From Peptococcaceae bacterium BRH_c23 (GTDB lineage Bacteria; Bacillota_B; Desulfitobacteriia; Desulfitobacteriales; Desulfitobacteriaceae), in the NCBI GenBank assembly GCA_000961805.1, contig LADV01000129.1, forward strand, positions 1 to 8,503: DNA of 8,503 nt, read 5' to 3'. Positions 6,988 to 8,503 of the stretch are shown here, one piece after another (positions within the stretch are counted from its first letter, which is position 1; each line of letters starts with the position of its first letter). The notes beneath the pieces are model-generated. The model made no database searches, was not told the origin of the DNA, and worked only from the letters and a program-made list of their open reading frames with translations. Position numbers and translations under genes: made by a program.

Positions 6988-7842
6988 GTGAGGAGACTTA
7001 TAACAAGCATAATAGCGGTTGTGTTTTTATTATCTTTTCCCCTTGCTGCCTTTGCTAATTCTGGACCTGTATTTTGGCAGGGCTATCCGTCATCGGATGT
7101 GATGTCAGTTGATGAACACTCTCCAATTGCAGTGGAAAATGAAACCCTTGTGTTTGATTTCGCTGATGGTGATAATTCTCACTATTCGATCAGAGGCAGG
7201 GTTAATGCAGCTTATAAAATGAGGAACCCGACAAATGAGATGCAGTCGGTACAGATGGCATTCCCGTTTGTGGGAAGTTTAGATAGCTTAAAAGCGGAGG
7301 ATATTGTCATCGCCACCGATGGAAGCGTTCTCCCATATGAAGTGTATTTGGGAGATGTGGTCAACAGCTATGGGGATCCCTTACAGGAAGACAATAATAC
7401 AAGCTTCGATTTTGAGCGTATTGTTAGCACCCTAACGAATAAGGCTTATCAGGCGGAAAGCATCGGAGGAAAGAAAACGGGCAAGCTCTATCTTATTGAA
7501 GTTATCCCTCTCAATAATCAAAGAATAAACTGTGCCATTGATTTTACGTTTGACAAAGAAAAAACTAAAGTACTTACAAACGGATTTAACCGTTATGAAC
7601 GTAACGATCAGCAAACAAAAATTGCTGCATGGTGCTATGAACCGGAGCTATTAGAAATTTTTGTTTTAGGTGAGGATATCAATCTAGAGGTAAACGGTTT
7701 TTTGGATGGCTCTCTTGAGGGAAAAACCGATTTATTTACCTATCGAATCTCGACACAGGAAATAGAACTTAAACCGTATTTGATGGAGAGAATACAAAAG
7801 CACATAACATCAGTACAAGACAGCGAAATCTTGGACATTTAG
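6988..7842 (+). CDS. Secreted protein of unknown function, probably C-terminally truncated
   Basis: The 284-residue product starts with a clear Sec signal peptide: RR, a hydrophobic core at about 8-20, then AFA before Asn24 as a likely cleavage site. The mature part begins NSGPVFWQGYP and looks like a beta-rich extracytoplasmic protein, with no membrane anchor, catalytic motif or repeat that I can name. The start is GTG 6988, with AAGGAGA 7 nt upstream. It follows the c-di-GMP gene by 34 bp and could be co-transcribed, but its GC content is higher (about 44% in 7201-7320 against about 30%), so it may have another origin. It ends abruptly after a helical segment (YLMERIQKHITSVQDSEILDI). A minus-strand piece immediately downstream reads like the missing next portion, so the gene is probably rearranged. 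I do not recognise the family with certainty. Confidence 0.68.
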   Translation: MRRLITSIIAVVFLLSFPLAAFANSGPVFWQGYPSSDVMSVDEHSPIAVENETLVFDFADGDNSHYSIRGRVNAAYKMRNPTNEMQSVQMAFPFVGSLDSLKAEDIVIATDGSVLPYEVYLGDVVNSYGDPLQEDNNTSFDFERIVSTLTNKAYQAESIGGKKTGKLYLIEVIPLNNQRINCAIDFTFDKEKTKVLTNGFNRYERNDQQTKIAAWCYEPELLEIFVLGEDINLEVNGFLDGSLEGKTDLFTYRISTQEIELKPYLMERIQKHITSVQDSEILDI

Positions 7843-7991
7843 GTGCTGTTTGGCGGAAACTCCACGGTGTACAGAAATGTAATAATTCGCATGTAATTTC
7901 CATTTGATAAAAGGTTATCTACCGAGGTGTAGCCTTCATTATGCTCAAACGATTCCTCAAGAGCTTTCGCATATAGGTTAAATAACTGGGT
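7839..7991 (-). pseudogene. Gene fragment on the minus strand, likely an inverted piece of the upstream secreted-protein gene
   Basis: On the minus strand about 50 codons from 7991 to the stop at 7839 read like genuine protein (TQLFNLYAKALEESF, then SVDNLLSNGNYMRIITFLYT and VEFPPNST). There is no start codon in this part and no ribosome binding site; an open frame extends to 8123 only through sequence that does not look coding. The stop overlaps the stop of the plus-strand gene. The helix-then-beta pattern would fit as the continuation of that secreted protein after its helical end. My preferred reading is a roughly 150-bp inversion, or a remnant of an opposing paralogue. This is inference and has not been checked by alignment. 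Confidence 0.45.
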
Positions 7992-8016
7992 AACGCCAAC
8001 GTGCCTTGAGAATACC

Positions 8017-8050
8017 AAAGAGATGCCGCTGCCGCTGCCGGCATCTCTTT
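8017..8050. terminator. GC-rich 12-bp hairpin, possible terminator of the secreted-protein gene
   Basis: Arms 8017-8028 (aaagagatgccg) and 8039-8050 (cggcatctcttt) are perfect complements with a 10-nt loop (ctgccgctgc). AAA and TTT at the base of the stem give it the form of a bidirectional intrinsic terminator, although no longer T-tract follows. It probably marks the original end of the transcription unit to its left. Confidence 0.5.
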
Positions 8051-8105
8051 GTGCGCTAGTCTCTGTCCTTTTTAAGTAATTGTCAAAACCTAAGCACTTG
8101 AGTAA

Positions 8106-8130
8106 AGAAAAAGCCCAACCCAAAGGTTGG
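8106..8130 (-). terminator. Intrinsic terminator of the IS66 transposase gene
   Basis: Read on the minus strand, CCAACC-TTTG-GGTTGG (8130-8115) is followed by GCTTTTTCT, a 6-bp stem with a T-tract. It lies 11 bp beyond the transposase stop codon, the standard position for a rho-independent terminator. Confidence 0.7.
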
Positions 8131-8141
8131 ACACGAATTCG

Positions 8142-8503
8142 CTATTTATTAGTTTTGTAGCAGTTTGCCGGAAGCTCTTTTGACCAAGGAACAAATTTTT
8201 CAATCAGTTCTGGGCGCTGGTCGAAATCGGTATTCGGCATCTGTTTCAATAAATAGACCAGATAGTCATAAACCTTCAGGTTATTTGCCAGCGCAGTCAG
8301 AATGATGCTGTATACCATTGAACTGTCGTGGGCACCGCGATCCGTTTTCATGGTGACCCAATTTTTGCGGCCGATTGTAAACGGACGTATACTTCGTTCC
8401 ACCAAATTGTTTGTCGACTCTAGGCGGCCATCTAAAAGAATGTTTTCAAAATACGGCCACTGGTTCAGCGCATAATTTACAGCATCATAAGCCTGGGACT
8501 TGG
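8142..8503 (-). CDS. tnpC: IS66-family transposase TnpC, C-terminal part
   Basis: About 120 codons are open from the right edge to the TAG at 8142. The sequence includes ALNQWPYFENILLDGRLE, then STNNLVERSIRPFTIGRKNW, which is the conserved IS66 transposase segment containing the catalytic Glu of the DDE triad (NNxxERxIRPFxIGRKNW). It ends with a short C-terminal domain containing EKFVPWSKELP, so the natural C-terminus is present. The rest of the protein and any tnpA/tnpB genes lie outside the window. The apparent GTG start at 8405 is internal and not real. The enzyme catalyses transposition of its own element; whether it is intact cannot be seen. Confidence 0.85.
   Translation of the reverse strand, partial: KSQAYDAVNYALNQWPYFENILLDGRLESTNNLVERSIRPFTIGRKNWVTMKTDRGAHDSSMVYSIILTALANNLKVYDYLVYLLKQMPNTDFDQRPELIEKFVPWSKELPANCYKTNK

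Larger units (their letters stand above)
8076..8503 (-). mobile_element. IS66-family insertion sequence, 3' end (partial)
   Basis: The transposase C-terminus and its terminator belong to an IS66-family element that enters from the right edge. Its left border is uncertain. GTAATTGTCAAAACC at 8076 shares the GTAA start and an AAACC-N3-GCA block with the end of the left-hand IS66 copy and would put the border 66 bp past the stop codon. Another GTAA (7990) coincides with the breakpoint of the gene fragment. The element lies in the same orientation as the left copy. Confidence 0.55.

Noticed and set aside
7992..8123. N-terminal half of the minus-strand 94-codon open frame as a complete small gene
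   Set aside because: It reads through two terminator-like hairpins and has low-complexity content (GSGSG); only the part left of about 7991 looks like protein.

Overview
The window looks like part of the chromosome of a low-GC, endospore-forming Firmicute, most likely a clostridium. The evidence is AT-rich coding sequence, strong GGAGG-type ribosome binding sites, a Spo0E-like sporulation phosphatase, an AgrA-type LytTR regulator and IS66-family insertion sequences. No species can be assigned from the sequence alone.

Layout: (1) Positions 1-195 are the 5' end of an IS66-family element on the minus strand, with the first codons of its accessory gene tnpA and a GTAAGCG-type terminal repeat. 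A perfect 24-bp inverted repeat (231-286) follows, then about 290 bp of AT-rich non-coding DNA. (2) 578-763 is a small Spo0E-like protein. (3) 775-2142 (minus) is a two-gene operon: a soluble, degenerate AgrC-like kinase homologue followed by an AgrA-like LytTR response regulator. (4) Divergent from it, 2264-6953 holds two overlapping genes: a membrane-bound tripartite hybrid histidine kinase (dCache-HAMP-PAS-HisKA-HATPase-REC-HPt) and a REC-GGDEF-HD-GYP cyclic-di-GMP regulator. (5) 6988-7842 encodes a secreted protein of unknown function, probably the front part of a broken gene. A minus-strand piece at 7839-7991 looks like an inverted part of the same gene. (6) 8142-8503 (minus) is the C-terminal part of an IS66 transposase with its own terminator.

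How the genes may work together (inference): the hybrid kinase can pass phosphate His-Asp-His, and the obvious receiver is Asp56 of the overlapping c-di-GMP protein. An extracellular signal would thus set the balance between c-di-GMP synthesis and breakdown. The neighbouring Spo0E-like protein would act on Spo0A~P, and the LytTR regulator would control unknown promoters. Together the window resembles a signalling island (sporulation, c-di-GMP and a LytTR branch) bordered by IS66 sequences. Composition shifts and gene fragments at the borders point to rearrangement. The least ordinary parts are the apparently kinase-dead AgrC-like protein and the rearranged secreted-protein locus.
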